Shown here in pieces: positions 42,241 to 50,780 of a DNA stretch of 64,000 nt. Origin of the DNA: Rhodanobacteraceae bacterium (lineage in GTDB: Bacteria > Pseudomonadota > Gammaproteobacteria > Xanthomonadales > SZUA-5); the NCBI GenBank assembly GCA_024234055.1, contig JACKOW010000010.1:1-64000 (forward strand), read 5' to 3'. Under the pieces are notes generated by a model. The model worked only from the letters and a program-made list of their open reading frames with translations. It searched no databases and was not told the DNA's origin. Positions within the stretch are counted from its first letter, which is position 1. Every line of letters begins with the position of its first letter. The position numbers were made by a program, and so were the translations under genes.

Positions 42241-43722
42241 CTAATCACCGACACCCAGGCGCTTGCGCTCCAGCCGGCGCAGGAATTCGCCCATGATCCG
42301 CCGATACAGGTCCTGACCGAGATAGGCGTCTTCCACGCCCCAGTCGATGTTGGGGTTGTCGTTGACCTCGATGATGACGATGCGATCACCGACCTGCTTC
42401 AGATCGACACCGTAAAGGCCGTCGCCAATCGCCTGGGTGGCGCGCAGCGCCAGCTTCACCACCTCGCTGGGCACTTCGCGTACCGGCAGGGTCTTGAAGC
42501 TGCCGGTGCGGGCGTCGCCCTTGGCCGAGTGGTTGTAGATCTGCCAGTGGCCACGCGACATGAAGTACTGGCAGGCAAAGATGGCCTCGCGATTGAGCAC
42601 GCCGATGCGCCAGTCGAAATCGGTGGGCATGTATTCCTGTGCCAGCACCAGCGCGCTCTGCTGGAACAGCTCATCGGCGGCGCGCTTGAGCGATTCCGGA
42701 TCACTGGCCTTTACCACGCCGCGCGAGAAGGAACCGTCGGGCACCTTGAGAACGATCGGAAAGCCGAGCAGATCACCGAGTTCGGCAATGCGCTTGGCCT
42801 CGTCGCGGAACAGGATTTCGGTGCGTGGCGTGGGCAGCTTGCGGCTCTTCAGCAGATCCGACAGAAAGATCTTGTTGGTGCAGCGCAGGATCGAGGTCGG
42901 ATCGTCGATCACCACCATGTCTTCCTTCTCGGCCTTGTTGGCGAAGCGGTAGGTGTGGTGATCGAGCGCGGTGGTTTCGCGGATGAACAGGGCGTCGTAC
43001 TCGGCCAGTCGGGCGTAATCATCGCGCTCGATGGGATCGACCTCGATGCCGAGCTCCTTGCCGGCAGCCACGAAGGCCTTGAGCGCCTTCTTGTTGGACG
43101 GCGGGAACTGCTCGGCCGGATCCTGCAGCATGGCGATGTCGTAGCGATACTTCTTCGGCGTGCGCCTGCTGCGCCAGAGCTTGGTGCTGAAGCGGTTCAG
43201 CGCCGCGGCAAAGGCGTCCTCCTGGGCATCGCTGAGCGTGTGCATGCCGGCTGGCTTGACCGCATTGATCTGCCAGACACTGTCGCGCTCGAATTCGATC
43301 CGCAGGATCGGGCAGGGGAAGGCCTCGAACACCTGTCGGGCCAGATCCTTGAGCGGCTCCGACGCGGTTTCGCCGAAATACACCAGGATGCCGAAATCGG
43401 TGGTGTCACGATCCTGCGCCAGCGAGCGCGAGAGCTTGACGTTGAGATCTTCGATGTCCAGACCGTAGAGCGAGCGCCGGCGCAGATCATTGATCGCGCG
43501 CACCGAGGGAATCACCTTGTGCCCACGGGCCTCGGCCAGCAGCGAAACGTAATAGCCCGCGCCCAGGTACTTGTAGCTGCGGCAGAGATTGATGACCTGC
43601 GTGCGCTCCTCGTCGGGCCGGATCGGCTCCTTCAAGTAGTCCATCGCAGTAACCACATTGTCCGAGGGGTGATAGCTACCCCAGTCGGAGGCTTTCTCGA
43701 CAACGATGACCAGGCGACTCAT
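42241..43722 (-). CDS. RimK-like ATP-grasp ligase with N-terminal RLAN domain
   Basis: A 493-residue cytoplasmic protein. Residues 1–160 are the RimK-like ATP-grasp N-terminal (RLAN) domain (LVIVVEKASDWGSYHPSDNV, LCRSYKYLGAGYYVSLLAEA). Residues about 200–485 form the ATP-grasp fold with FPIVLKVPDGSFSRGVVKA, LVLAQEYMPTDFDWRIGVLN and the Mg-binding IVIIEVNDNPNIDWG. ATP-grasp ligases of this group join amino acids or peptides through a carboxylate–amine bond; the substrate here is unknown. AGGA lies 5 nt upstream of ATG 43722. It is divergent from a GNAT gene; RimK-like and GNAT genes are often neighbours, suggesting a joint peptide modification (inference). Confidence 0.88.
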   Translation of the reverse strand: MSRLVIVVEKASDWGSYHPSDNVVTAMDYLKEPIRPDEERTQVINLCRSYKYLGAGYYVSLLAEARGHKVIPSVRAINDLRRRSLYGLDIEDLNVKLSRSLAQDRDTTDFGILVYFGETASEPLKDLARQVFEAFPCPILRIEFERDSVWQINAVKPAGMHTLSDAQEDAFAAALNRFSTKLWRSRRTPKKYRYDIAMLQDPAEQFPPSNKKALKAFVAAGKELGIEVDPIERDDYARLAEYDALFIRETTALDHHTYRFANKAEKEDMVVIDDPTSILRCTNKIFLSDLLKSRKLPTPRTEILFRDEAKRIAELGDLLGFPIVLKVPDGSFSRGVVKASDPESLKRAADELFQQSALVLAQEYMPTDFDWRIGVLNREAIFACQYFMSRGHWQIYNHSAKGDARTGSFKTLPVREVPSEVVKLALRATQAIGDGLYGVDLKQVGDRIVIIEVNDNPNIDWGVEDAYLGQDLYRRIMGEFLRRLERKRLGVGD

Positions 43723-43874
43723 GTGGTCCTGAACCTGCGCACTCGCAGCAGCCGCGACGCGGCCATGCAGAGGGCTTGGGGCGACGGCAACCGGCCGTCG
43801 CGGTGGCGCCGACTGGCAGTCATCCGGGCGCGCGGCGCATAGTCTGGCACAGGATTCATGGACGGAAACAGCAA

Positions 43875-44450
43875 GTGAGCACACACCTGTTCAGCCGCCG
43901 GGGCGCATCTGCGCGGCGCCCGGCGGGCACTGCCAAACGCAGCCCCAAGCGCGCACCGGGACTGCGTCTGCGGAGGGCCGGCGTTGCCGATGTGGATGCG
44001 CTGGATGCGCTGGAGCAAGCCGTGTTCAGCGGTGACCGCATGCGTCGGCGCCAGTTCCTGCATCATGTGCAGGCTCAAAGCAGCGATCTCATCGTGGCCG
44101 TGAGTCAGGGACAAGTGCTCGGCTATGCGCTGTTGCTGCGCCGTCGCGGCATCCGCAGCTGCCGCGTCTATTCGATCGCCGTCTCGTCCGCTGCTCGCGG
44201 TCAGGGTCTGGGCGCCTTGCTGCTGCAGCGACTGGAGCGCATTGCCCGGGCCAATGGCCTCGGCGAGATCCGCCTGGAAGTGCGTCAGGACAACACCACC
44301 GCGCTGGCCCTGTACGAGAGCCGCGGCTACCGCCGTTTTGGCGCCCACAGTGGCTATTACGAAGACGGCGCCGACGCCTGGCGGCTGGCCAAGTCGCTGA
44401 CGCCCAAACCCCGCCGCCGCAGCAGCCGCAGCGGACCCGGTTCCACGTAG
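43875..44450 (+). CDS. GNAT family N-acetyltransferase
   Basis: A 191-residue protein. After a basic N-terminal extension, the GNAT core begins near residue 33 (LRLRRAGVADVDALDALEQA). The acetyl-CoA-binding motif A is VYSIAVSSAARGQGLGALLL, followed by LALYESRGYRRFG (motif B), as in RimI-like enzymes. The substrate is unknown. GTG 43875 is chosen from the spacing to GGAAACAG and because upstream sequence overlaps the control region of the divergent RimK-like gene. The tail is basic (KPRRRSSRSGPGST). Its TAG stop is the TAG of a following GTAGGAGCG repeat. Confidence 0.83.
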   Translation: MSTHLFSRRGASARRPAGTAKRSPKRAPGLRLRRAGVADVDALDALEQAVFSGDRMRRRQFLHHVQAQSSDLIVAVSQGQVLGYALLLRRRGIRSCRVYSIAVSSAARGQGLGALLLQRLERIARANGLGEIRLEVRQDNTTALALYESRGYRRFGAHSGYYEDGADAWRLAKSLTPKPRRRSSRSGPGST

Positions 44451-44773
44451 GAGCGCCTTCACGGCGCGACCGGCGACGCCGCAACCTATGACCATAGTCG
44501 CGACGCAAGGTCGCTCCTGCCAGAGGTCCGGCTTCTCGTAGGAGCGCCTTCACGGCGCGACCGCGGACATCGGCAGACCTTCTCGCCTTGTTGCAGGCAG
44601 GAGCTTCAACGCGGAGAACGCTGAGAAAGGCTCTTTGAAGTCCGCTCGACTTCTCTCCGTGTTCTCTGCGCTTCTCTGCGTACTCCGCGTTCTGCTTTTG
44701 GCACCAGCTCACTTGAGTCCCGATCTTCGCCACGGCGGTGCGCTCTACGGTCGCGACGCAAGGTCGCTCCTAC
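44447..44773. repeat. REP mosaic beginning at the GNAT stop codon
   Basis: GTAGGAGCGCCTTCACGGCG starts at 44447 and again at 44538; inverted partners GTCGCGACGCAAGGTCGCTC lie at about 44494–44520 and 44750–44773. Between them (44608–44691) sits a stretch with AACGCGGAGAACGCTGAGAA and its inverse TTCTCTGCG…CTCCGCGTT. The first unit overlaps the GNAT stop codon. No gene is seen between 44451 and 44861. Confidence 0.82.
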
Positions 44774-44861
44774 GGTAGACCGGACCATTCCTTCGCGCCG
44801 GGGACTCCCGCTGCACATCCGGGGGCGTAGTCTTCAATCGCCAGAACGGGGGAGAGAGGCG

Positions 44862-45260
44862 ATGCGGATCGACAAGGCCAGCTTGCTGGTGGGTGGATTG
44901 GGTTTTCTGGGCTTCGGGATATTGATGACGGTGGCGCCGCAGGCGGCTATGGCCAGCCTCGGTCTGGCCGTGCCCGATGGCGTACCGACCACCGAGATCC
45001 GGGCCTTCTACGGTGGTCTGGAATTGGCGCTGGGTGGTTTGCTGCTGGCGGCGATGGTGCAGCCGGCCTATCGCCGGGCGGGTCTGTGGCTGGGCTGCAT
45101 CAGCTACGGTGCGGTCGCCGTGACCCGGGCCCTGGGCATGCTCATCGACAGCAGCGGCGGCAGCTTCCTGCTCGGCGCACTGGCGGTGGAATCGGTGCTG
45201 GCGCTGTGGTTTGCGCTGGCCTTGCGCGCCTCTCCAACGGCTAGCCCGCATATTTCATGA
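44862..45260 (+). CDS. Small DUF4345-like membrane protein
   Basis: A 132-residue protein with four hydrophobic segments (residues 6–26, 48–66, 72–92, 103–122). GGLGFLGFGILMTVAPQAAM and RAFYGGLELALGGLLL followed by VAVTRALGMLID match the general DUF4345 pattern. Function unknown. GGGGGAGAG precedes the ATG. The last six residues (SPHIS preceded by A) and the TGA stop are provided by the left terminal inverted repeat of the element at 45242–45493, so the original C-terminus is probably altered. Confidence 0.75.
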   Translation: MRIDKASLLVGGLGFLGFGILMTVAPQAAMASLGLAVPDGVPTTEIRAFYGGLELALGGLLLAAMVQPAYRRAGLWLGCISYGAVAVTRALGMLIDSSGGSFLLGALAVESVLALWFALALRASPTASPHIS

Positions 45261-45493
45261 GGGAACGCGGATGATCGCGAAGGGCTTTGCGCCGGAGTCG
45301 AGACGAGAGGAGGAGTAATGGTTGTTCCATTGCGACGACGAGCAACGAAGAGTCCGGCGTAAAGAACGAGCGAGGGCCGCGTTAGCGAGGCAATGGCAGC
45401 GAACAGTTTGTCATTTCAACCCATTCGAGGATTTCCGCGTCGTTCCAACGAAGTCGGGCGATTTCATCGCGACCTCATGAAATGTGCGGGCTA
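45242..45493. mobile_element. TIR-bounded ~250-bp element, copy 1 (diverged)
   Basis: 252 bp. The left end TAGCCCGCATATTTCATGAG and the inverted right end (TAGCCCGCACATTTCATGAG) match at 19 of the 20 bases shown, and the next base also matches. The interior (GATCGCGAAGGGCTTTGCG, GAGGAGTAATGG…CCATTGCGACGACG, AAAGAACGAGCGAGGGCCGC) aligns in order with copy 3 but has diverged. No reading frame of note. Both flanking, convergent genes stop inside its ends. TA is the outermost dinucleotide at both ends. Confidence 0.8.
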
Positions 45494-45643
45494 ACCGCTG
45501 AGCCGCACCACCACGATCGCCAGGATCAGCAGCAGCGCCAGCGCCACCGCAGCCGGCATCAACAAGCCCCAGCGCTCCTTGGGCAGGTTGTCGGGCAGAA
45601 AGCTGTCGCGATGGCCGGACTTGCGTTCAGGGAATCGGGACAT
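45491..45643 (-). CDS. Small membrane protein (50 residues)
   Basis: A short gene: ATG 45643 reads MSRFPERKSGHRDSFLPDNL, then a charged PKERW turn and one transmembrane helix (about residues 27–47, GLLMPAAVALALLLILAIVVV) ending RLSG. Its TAG stop is formed by the CTA at the right end of the element at 45242–45493. It lies 33 bp downstream of the TPR gene (stop at 45677) on the same strand, so it may be the last gene of that operon. Not recognised as a named family. Confidence 0.65.
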   Translation of the reverse strand: MSRFPERKSGHRDSFLPDNLPKERWGLLMPAAVALALLLILAIVVVRLSG

Positions 45644-45676
45644 GGCTGACCACCGGGCTTCGATGAATGGGCGCCA

Positions 45677-47851
45677 TTATCCCGCAATCGGGCGACGACG
45701 ACGTGACCAGCGCCAACCCAGCGCCAGCAACAAGACCAGCGGCACGCCGATCGCGGCGATCCGCGCGCCCTGACGCATCCAGATCTCGCGCTGCTCACGC
45801 TCGACCTTGTCGAAATCCGGCACCGGGCATTGGCGGCCGAAGTCCTCGCCCCAGGGCACGAAGGCACCCTCACGCAGATAGCGCCTGTAGATCTGCGTGG
45901 CCTGCTCGTTGTGGCGGTCAATCAACCAGTGCGTGGCCTCGCAGAGCACGGCGGCAAAGGCCTGCGAACGCGGCGGCAGCGCATCGGCGGCCTTGCCGGC
46001 CAGACCCGCGGCGGTCAGCCGATAGTGGAAGCGCTCCAGCGGCTGCGCCCGGCTGGCAGCCAGCCGCTGACGCTCGCCGTCGCTGGTGTAGGGTCCTTCG
46101 ACCTTGAGGTCGCTGCGTGGGTTGAAGACCGGGTTGTAATTCTCGTCCCAGGTGATCGGGCTGTTGAGATCAAAGCTGCCGCCCCAGATGAAGTAATCCG
46201 GATCACCCTCGTAGCCCAGCAGTTCCATGCCATACCAGCGCGCGATCTGGGCGGCATCAAACCAGGCGCGGGCCTGACCGACACGGGTCCAGGCCGAGCT
46301 GCGGTCCAGAGCCTCCAGATAGCGTTGCGCCTCGCCGCGCGTGACCGGATCGTCGAAGTAGCCCAGCGCAAGCTGACCCTGGCCCTCGCGCAGCAGGCGC
46401 CGGGCCAGCAGCCAGCGCAATTGCGCGGCCGGCGACGTCGAGGAACGCTCGCTGTAGTCCTCATCCTCGTTGGGTGCAGTCGCGGCCGGCGGTTCGGCCT
46501 GCGGCGCGACCCGGTCCACAAAGCGGCGCAACTCGTCGACCGTGACCACGCGCTCGGCAATGTAGGCGGTATCAGGCCAGTAGGTGTCGGCTGCGGCGTA
46601 CAGCAGTTCCAGCGCCTGCAGATAGTCACCGCGAGAGAGAGCCAGCGTGCCGGCCTCGGCCTGCACCCGGCAACGCGGCTTCAGCTGCTCGCTCAGATAG
46701 TCCTCGCGCGACAGCAGCACCTGGCCCCATATCTCATCGGCTGGAAAGCCCTTGGCCGCCTGCGCATAGGCCTGCGCCGCCGCATCCAGGTCGCCCGCCC
46801 GCAGGGCCAGCTTGGCGCGCACCCAGGCCGCCAGCGGCGTGTCCGAACGCGGCGCCAGCGCTGCGGCCTGCTCGAATCGACCAGCGCGATAAGCCACGGC
46901 TGCCAGCCGGTCCGAGTTGGGAACCTGGGCGAGGCTGGAAACACGGTCCAGCAGCGACAGCAGGCGCGGACCATCGGCGGGCGCATCGAAGCTGGGATAT
47001 TCCTCGTCCGGGTCGACGTCGCTCAGCTCGTTGTAGCGGGTGTAGAGATAGGCCAACAGCAAGCGCGTGCCAACCTCATCGGCGAGCAGGGCATCGACGG
47101 ACGCCGAGTCGCGGATCGCGGCGCGGACCACGAACAGCAACGAGTTGTTGCCCGAGGTCGAGCCATGGGCGGCCTGCTCGGCGTATAGCCGCACCGCCGC
47201 CGCCAGACGCCCGGCCGCCAGCTCGATGCGCGCCTGCTCACCCAGGCTGGCGACCGCCAGGCCGTCTGGATCGGCGGCACCGTTCTGCACCCAGACCCGG
47301 GTCTGCTCAAAGGCGGCGATGGCCTGCGCGGACTGGCCGTTCAGGGCCAGCGCCCGCCCGAGCATGTAGCTGGCCCAGACGCCGCGCAAGGTCCGCTGCT
47401 CCGCCGGTAGCTGCACGACTTGCTGGAACAAGCTCCGGGCGCGCTCGACGTCGCCCTTTTGCCAGGCCACGGCGCCAGCCGTATAGCCCGCCAGCTCCGC
47501 CGGCAGCTCGGCACCCAGCGCCAGTGCGGCATCAGCCGATTCACTCAGGCGCATGGCCGCCACGGCCTCGATCTGGGCATCGCTCAATCCGGCTTTCTCG
47601 GCGCTGAGCCGGGATTCTTCCGGGTCTGACCAGGGGTCGGACTCGACCACCTTGAAAGCGGTGGTGCCGGGTTCCACCAATCGCCGCGCCTCGAACCCGA
47701 AACTGCCTTCGGGCAAGGTGTCCATCACCAGTCCGCGGTGATCGAGCAGGGTCATCGGAAAATCCGGGCCACAGGCCAATGCCGGACTGAGCATCAGCAC
47801 GGACAAGGCCAGTGTCAGCGTGCGCAACAGCGGTTTTCGTGGCTGGGTCAT
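45677..47851 (-). CDS. Exported TPR-containing protein with C-terminal membrane anchor
   Basis: A 724-residue protein. A signal peptide (LRTLTLALSVLMLSPALACG) leads to a cysteine-containing start of the mature part (CGPDFPMTLLDHRG). Residues 100–420 consist of TPR-like helical repeats (AVAWQKGDVERARSLFQQV, MLGRALALNGQSAQAIAAFE, ALRAGDLDAAAQAYAQAAKG). One transmembrane segment near the C-terminus (IAAIGVPLVLLLALGWRW) is followed by an arginine-rich tail. I do not know its function. It overlaps the DUF3142 gene by 4 bp (starts at 47851, that gene stops at 47848), so the two are translated together. Confidence 0.8.
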   Translation of the reverse strand: MTQPRKPLLRTLTLALSVLMLSPALACGPDFPMTLLDHRGLVMDTLPEGSFGFEARRLVEPGTTAFKVVESDPWSDPEESRLSAEKAGLSDAQIEAVAAMRLSESADAALALGAELPAELAGYTAGAVAWQKGDVERARSLFQQVVQLPAEQRTLRGVWASYMLGRALALNGQSAQAIAAFEQTRVWVQNGAADPDGLAVASLGEQARIELAAGRLAAAVRLYAEQAAHGSTSGNNSLLFVVRAAIRDSASVDALLADEVGTRLLLAYLYTRYNELSDVDPDEEYPSFDAPADGPRLLSLLDRVSSLAQVPNSDRLAAVAYRAGRFEQAAALAPRSDTPLAAWVRAKLALRAGDLDAAAQAYAQAAKGFPADEIWGQVLLSREDYLSEQLKPRCRVQAEAGTLALSRGDYLQALELLYAAADTYWPDTAYIAERVVTVDELRRFVDRVAPQAEPPAATAPNEDEDYSERSSTSPAAQLRWLLARRLLREGQGQLALGYFDDPVTRGEAQRYLEALDRSSAWTRVGQARAWFDAAQIARWYGMELLGYEGDPDYFIWGGSFDLNSPITWDENYNPVFNPRSDLKVEGPYTSDGERQRLAASRAQPLERFHYRLTAAGLAGKAADALPPRSQAFAAVLCEATHWLIDRHNEQATQIYRRYLREGAFVPWGEDFGRQCPVPDFDKVEREQREIWMRQGARIAAIGVPLVLLLALGWRWSRRRRPIAG

Positions 47852-49305
47852 GGCAGGTCCCAAGTGGGTGTCAAAGGGCTATTGCAGCGGGTCCAGCCGA
47901 CCAGAAGGCTGTGGCCGGATCGCAACCAGGCATCAGCCGCCGGCTGGAACTGCAGATGGTCGCCATCATCGCCCAATCGATAGCCTCCGAGCGCATCGCC
48001 ATGGCGACAATCGCTCGGCAGATCGATGATCGGTGCGGGACCATCCCAGGGACCCGGATTCACCAGACGCAGATCGAAACTGCCTTGCGCCGTGGCAGAC
48101 GCCTGAACCTGGAAGCGCGGAGCGCCGGACTCGCCTGCCACGACCGCCGCCAGCGTGGTGGCACTCCAGGCCCGCCGGTCGCCGGGCAGCGGCAGCCGGA
48201 ACCAGACCAGCCCTTGCAGTTCAGGGATGGCATCGGCAGTGATCCGCTTGAGATAGCGCCCCAGTTCCTGCGGATCGGCACGCAGCTCGCGGCCGCTGGC
48301 GCCGCTGGTATCGACATCGGTTTCGGCATCGACACGGTGGACCTGGCCATCGGGCATGCTGCCCACGCGTACCCCATAGGCCGGGAGTGCCACTGCAAAG
48401 GGCCGCCCAAGAGCGGCATAGGCGCGGGTCCAGGCCAGCGCCGTCTCGACAGCGAACAGCGCGGCATCCGGGCGCTCCACCGCGTGTACCTGGAGCACAC
48501 TGGCATCCACCGCGGCCAATACCTTGTCCAGATCCGGGCTGGCCATCCAGGTCGGCAAGGCTGTGATCGACAGCTCCAGCCCGGCCGGCAGCAACGCCCG
48601 CAGCTGTTGCAACCAGGCGGCGTAGTCGGCCAGCGCCGCGGTCGCACAATCGTGATCGATCTCGATGCCGAGCGGCACCAGGCCTGCGGCTTTCCAGCGC
48701 TCGATCATGGGCAGCAGGTGCGCCGCCAGTTCGGTCGCCGGCAAGGGCTCGCGCGCGCCCTCGATGCGCACCACCCAGCGCAGCGGTCTGGCCGACGCCG
48801 CCAGTGCTGCTGGATTCGGCTCGATATCGATCAGCCGATCCCCAACTACCTGCAGCAGCAACACCCGCCAGCCGGCGAAGCTGGCGCCCTGTTGCTTGAT
48901 GGCATCTGCCAGCTCCGGCGTCCACAGTCGCTGCCAGATGTAGGCCTCGTGCGGCAGCGGTGGCGGCGGGGCAGGGGCGCAGGCGCCGAGGAGCAGGGCG
49001 AGGAGCAGCGCGCCTGCGGCGCGCCGGTTGTTGGTTGTCGGTTGTGGGTTGCCGGTGGAGCAGTTGCTGGTTGTCGGTTGTTGGTTGTTGGAAAACTCAG
49101 AGGCTCGGGCTGTGGTAGGTCCAGACTTGTCTGGACGCTTCTGCGACCTCTGTGCGCAAGCGTCCAACGGGACCGTCAAGCCAAGAGCGTCCAGACAAGT
49201 CTGGACCCACAACAGCTGGCGCCCGCTTTTCTCCGCGTCCTCCGCGCCTCCGCGCAAGCCCGCTCTTGCCAACAACCAACAAGCCGCAACCGGCAAGCGC
49301 TTCAT
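47848..49305 (-). CDS. DUF3142 lipoprotein with repeat-derived insertion in its N-terminus
   Basis: 485 residues from ATG 49305, whose A/T overlap the gspE stop (TGATG). Residues about 110–480 are a DUF3142 domain (HEAYIWQRLWTPELADAI, GIEIDHDCATAALADYAAWL, ALPTWMASPDLDKV, AVALPAYGV), a TIM-barrel-like family of unknown function. A perfect lipobox LLLGAC with Cys109 shows that the export signal starts only at about residue 94, while residues 5–93 are encoded by a composite repeat element. Removing them would give MKRL directly before RRAAGALLLALLLGAC, a normal lipoprotein signal. As it stands the protein may not be exported properly. Confidence 0.78.
   Translation of the reverse strand: MKRLPVAACWLLARAGLRGGAEDAEKSGRQLLWVQTCLDALGLTVPLDACAQRSQKRPDKSGPTTARASEFSNNQQPTTSNCSTGNPQPTTNNRRAAGALLLALLLGACAPAPPPPLPHEAYIWQRLWTPELADAIKQQGASFAGWRVLLLQVVGDRLIDIEPNPAALAASARPLRWVVRIEGAREPLPATELAAHLLPMIERWKAAGLVPLGIEIDHDCATAALADYAAWLQQLRALLPAGLELSITALPTWMASPDLDKVLAAVDASVLQVHAVERPDAALFAVETALAWTRAYAALGRPFAVALPAYGVRVGSMPDGQVHRVDAETDVDTSGASGRELRADPQELGRYLKRITADAIPELQGLVWFRLPLPGDRRAWSATTLAAVVAGESGAPRFQVQASATAQGSFDLRLVNPGPWDGPAPIIDLPSDCRHGDALGGYRLGDDGDHLQFQPAADAWLRSGHSLLVGWTRCNSPLTPTWDLP
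49026..49302. repeat. Composite element with inverted GGTTGTTG arms (copy B), inside DUF3142 gene
   Basis: Left arm 49026–49100: GGTTGTTGG, GGTTGTCGG and GGTTGTGGG units. Interior: GGTCCAGACTTGTCTGGACG (49117–) with partner GCGTCCAGACAAGTCTGGAC (49188–); then CTTTTCTCCGCGTCCTCCGC repeats (49228–49258) and CCCGCTCTTGCC. Right arm 49270–49293: CAACAACCAACAAGCCGCAA. The order of modules equals copy A at 41961–42240. It is read through in frame as residues 5–93 of the DUF3142 lipoprotein. Confidence 0.88.
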
Positions 49306-50780
49306 CAGTCCTCGCGGGTCACCTTGAGCACTTCCTCGACCGAGGTGATGCCGGCGATGCATTTGCGCCAGCCGTCTTCGAGGATGCCGGGGCTGCTGCG
49401 ACGGGCGATGCGTTCCAGTTCCTGTTCGCCGGCCTTGTCGTGGATGGCCTGGCGCAGTACCTCATCGATGGCGACCAGTTCGTAGACGCCGGTACGGCCC
49501 TTGTAGCCGGTGGATTTCTGGAACAGATCGCGGCCCGGACGCCAGAGCATCTGGCCGCGCGCCTGTGGATGGCCGAGCGCGGCCAGTTCGGCCGGTGTGG
49601 CCGGATACTCTTCGCGCACCAGCGGATCCAGGGTGCGCACCAGGCGTTGGGCGAGCACGCCGATCAGGCTGGAGGAGAGCAGAAAGGGCTCGATGCCCAT
49701 GTCGCGCAGGCGGGTGACCGCACCTACCGCGGTATTGGTGTGCAGCGTGGACAGCACCAGATGGCCGGTGAGCGAGGATTGCACCGCGATTTCGGCGGTT
49801 TCCAGATCGCGGATTTCGCCGACCATGACCACATCCGGGTCCTGGCGCAGGATTGCCCGCAGGCCGCGGGCAAAGGTCATGTCGACCTTGGTGTTGACCT
49901 GCATCTGGCCGATGCCGTCGATGTAGTACTCGATCGGATCCTCGACCGTCATGATGTTGCGGCTCTTGTCGTTGAGCTGCATCAGCGCGGCATAGAGCGT
50001 GGTGGTCTTGCCCGAGCCGGTCGGGCCGGTGACCAGCAGGATGCCGTGTGGCCGGTGGATCAGTTCGTTCAGACGACCGCGCGTGGCTTCGTCCATGCCG
50101 AGTTCGGTGAGATTGAGGCGCCCGGCCTGCTTGTCGAGCAGACGCAGCACCACGCGCTCGCCGAAACTCGCGGGAATGGTCGACACGCGCACATCGACCG
50201 GACGCCCGGCGATGCGCAAGCCGATACGGCCATCCTGCGGCAAACGCTTCTCGGCGATATCGAGCTTGGCCATGACCTTGATACGACTGACCACCGGCGA
50301 AGCGATCGATTTCTGCGGGGACAGCACTTCGCGCAGCACGCCATCGACGCGGAAACGCACCACCAGTCGGTTCTCGTAGGGCTCGATATGGATGTCGGAG
50401 GCGTTCTCGCGCACCGCTTCGGACAACAGCGCGTTGATCAGACGGATGATCGGGGCGTCGTCCTCGCTCTCCATCAGATCAGTGGGCTCGGGCAACTCGT
50501 CGGCCAGCTGCTTCAGATCGAGCTTCTGGTCGATGTCGGCCGCCATGCTGCGCGAATCTTCACCCCCGCCTTCGTACAACTCCTGCAACAGTGCCTCGAA
50601 GCGCTCCGGGGCCACCTTCTCGGGCGCCAACGGCGTACCCAGAAAGCGTCGCAGCTCCAGCATGGCTTCGGGTTTGACGTCGGGCCGGCACGCCACCCGA
50701 GCCTTGCCGTGGGCGAGTCCGAGCACGGCCACGCCGTGTTTGCGCGCGAATCCAAAGGGCAGTCGGGGAAGTGCGGTCAT
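49305..50780 (-). CDS. gspE: Type II secretion ATPase GspE
   Basis: A 491-residue cytoplasmic ATPase that powers assembly of the type II secretion pseudopilus. Residues 1–80 are the GspE N-terminal domain. The core has ASDIHIEPYENRLVVRFRVD, Walker A GPTGSGKTTTLYA, Walker B LRQDPDVVMVGEIRD and the His box HLVLSTLHTN. The usual zinc-binding tetracysteine module before GYKGRTGVYEL is absent: the stretch between RTLDP and STGYKG has no cysteine. ATG 50780 gives the usual family start. Its stop overlaps the DUF3142 start. gspF and pseudopilin genes are not in the window. Confidence 0.93.
   Translation of the reverse strand: MTALPRLPFGFARKHGVAVLGLAHGKARVACRPDVKPEAMLELRRFLGTPLAPEKVAPERFEALLQELYEGGGEDSRSMAADIDQKLDLKQLADELPEPTDLMESEDDAPIIRLINALLSEAVRENASDIHIEPYENRLVVRFRVDGVLREVLSPQKSIASPVVSRIKVMAKLDIAEKRLPQDGRIGLRIAGRPVDVRVSTIPASFGERVVLRLLDKQAGRLNLTELGMDEATRGRLNELIHRPHGILLVTGPTGSGKTTTLYAALMQLNDKSRNIMTVEDPIEYYIDGIGQMQVNTKVDMTFARGLRAILRQDPDVVMVGEIRDLETAEIAVQSSLTGHLVLSTLHTNTAVGAVTRLRDMGIEPFLLSSSLIGVLAQRLVRTLDPLVREEYPATPAELAALGHPQARGQMLWRPGRDLFQKSTGYKGRTGVYELVAIDEVLRQAIHDKAGEQELERIARRSSPGILEDGWRKCIAGITSVEEVLKVTRED

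Noticed and set aside
45242..45493. Insertion sequence with a transposase
   Set aside because: The ~250-bp elements are too short and encode no protein; only a non-autonomous element or structured RNA is possible.
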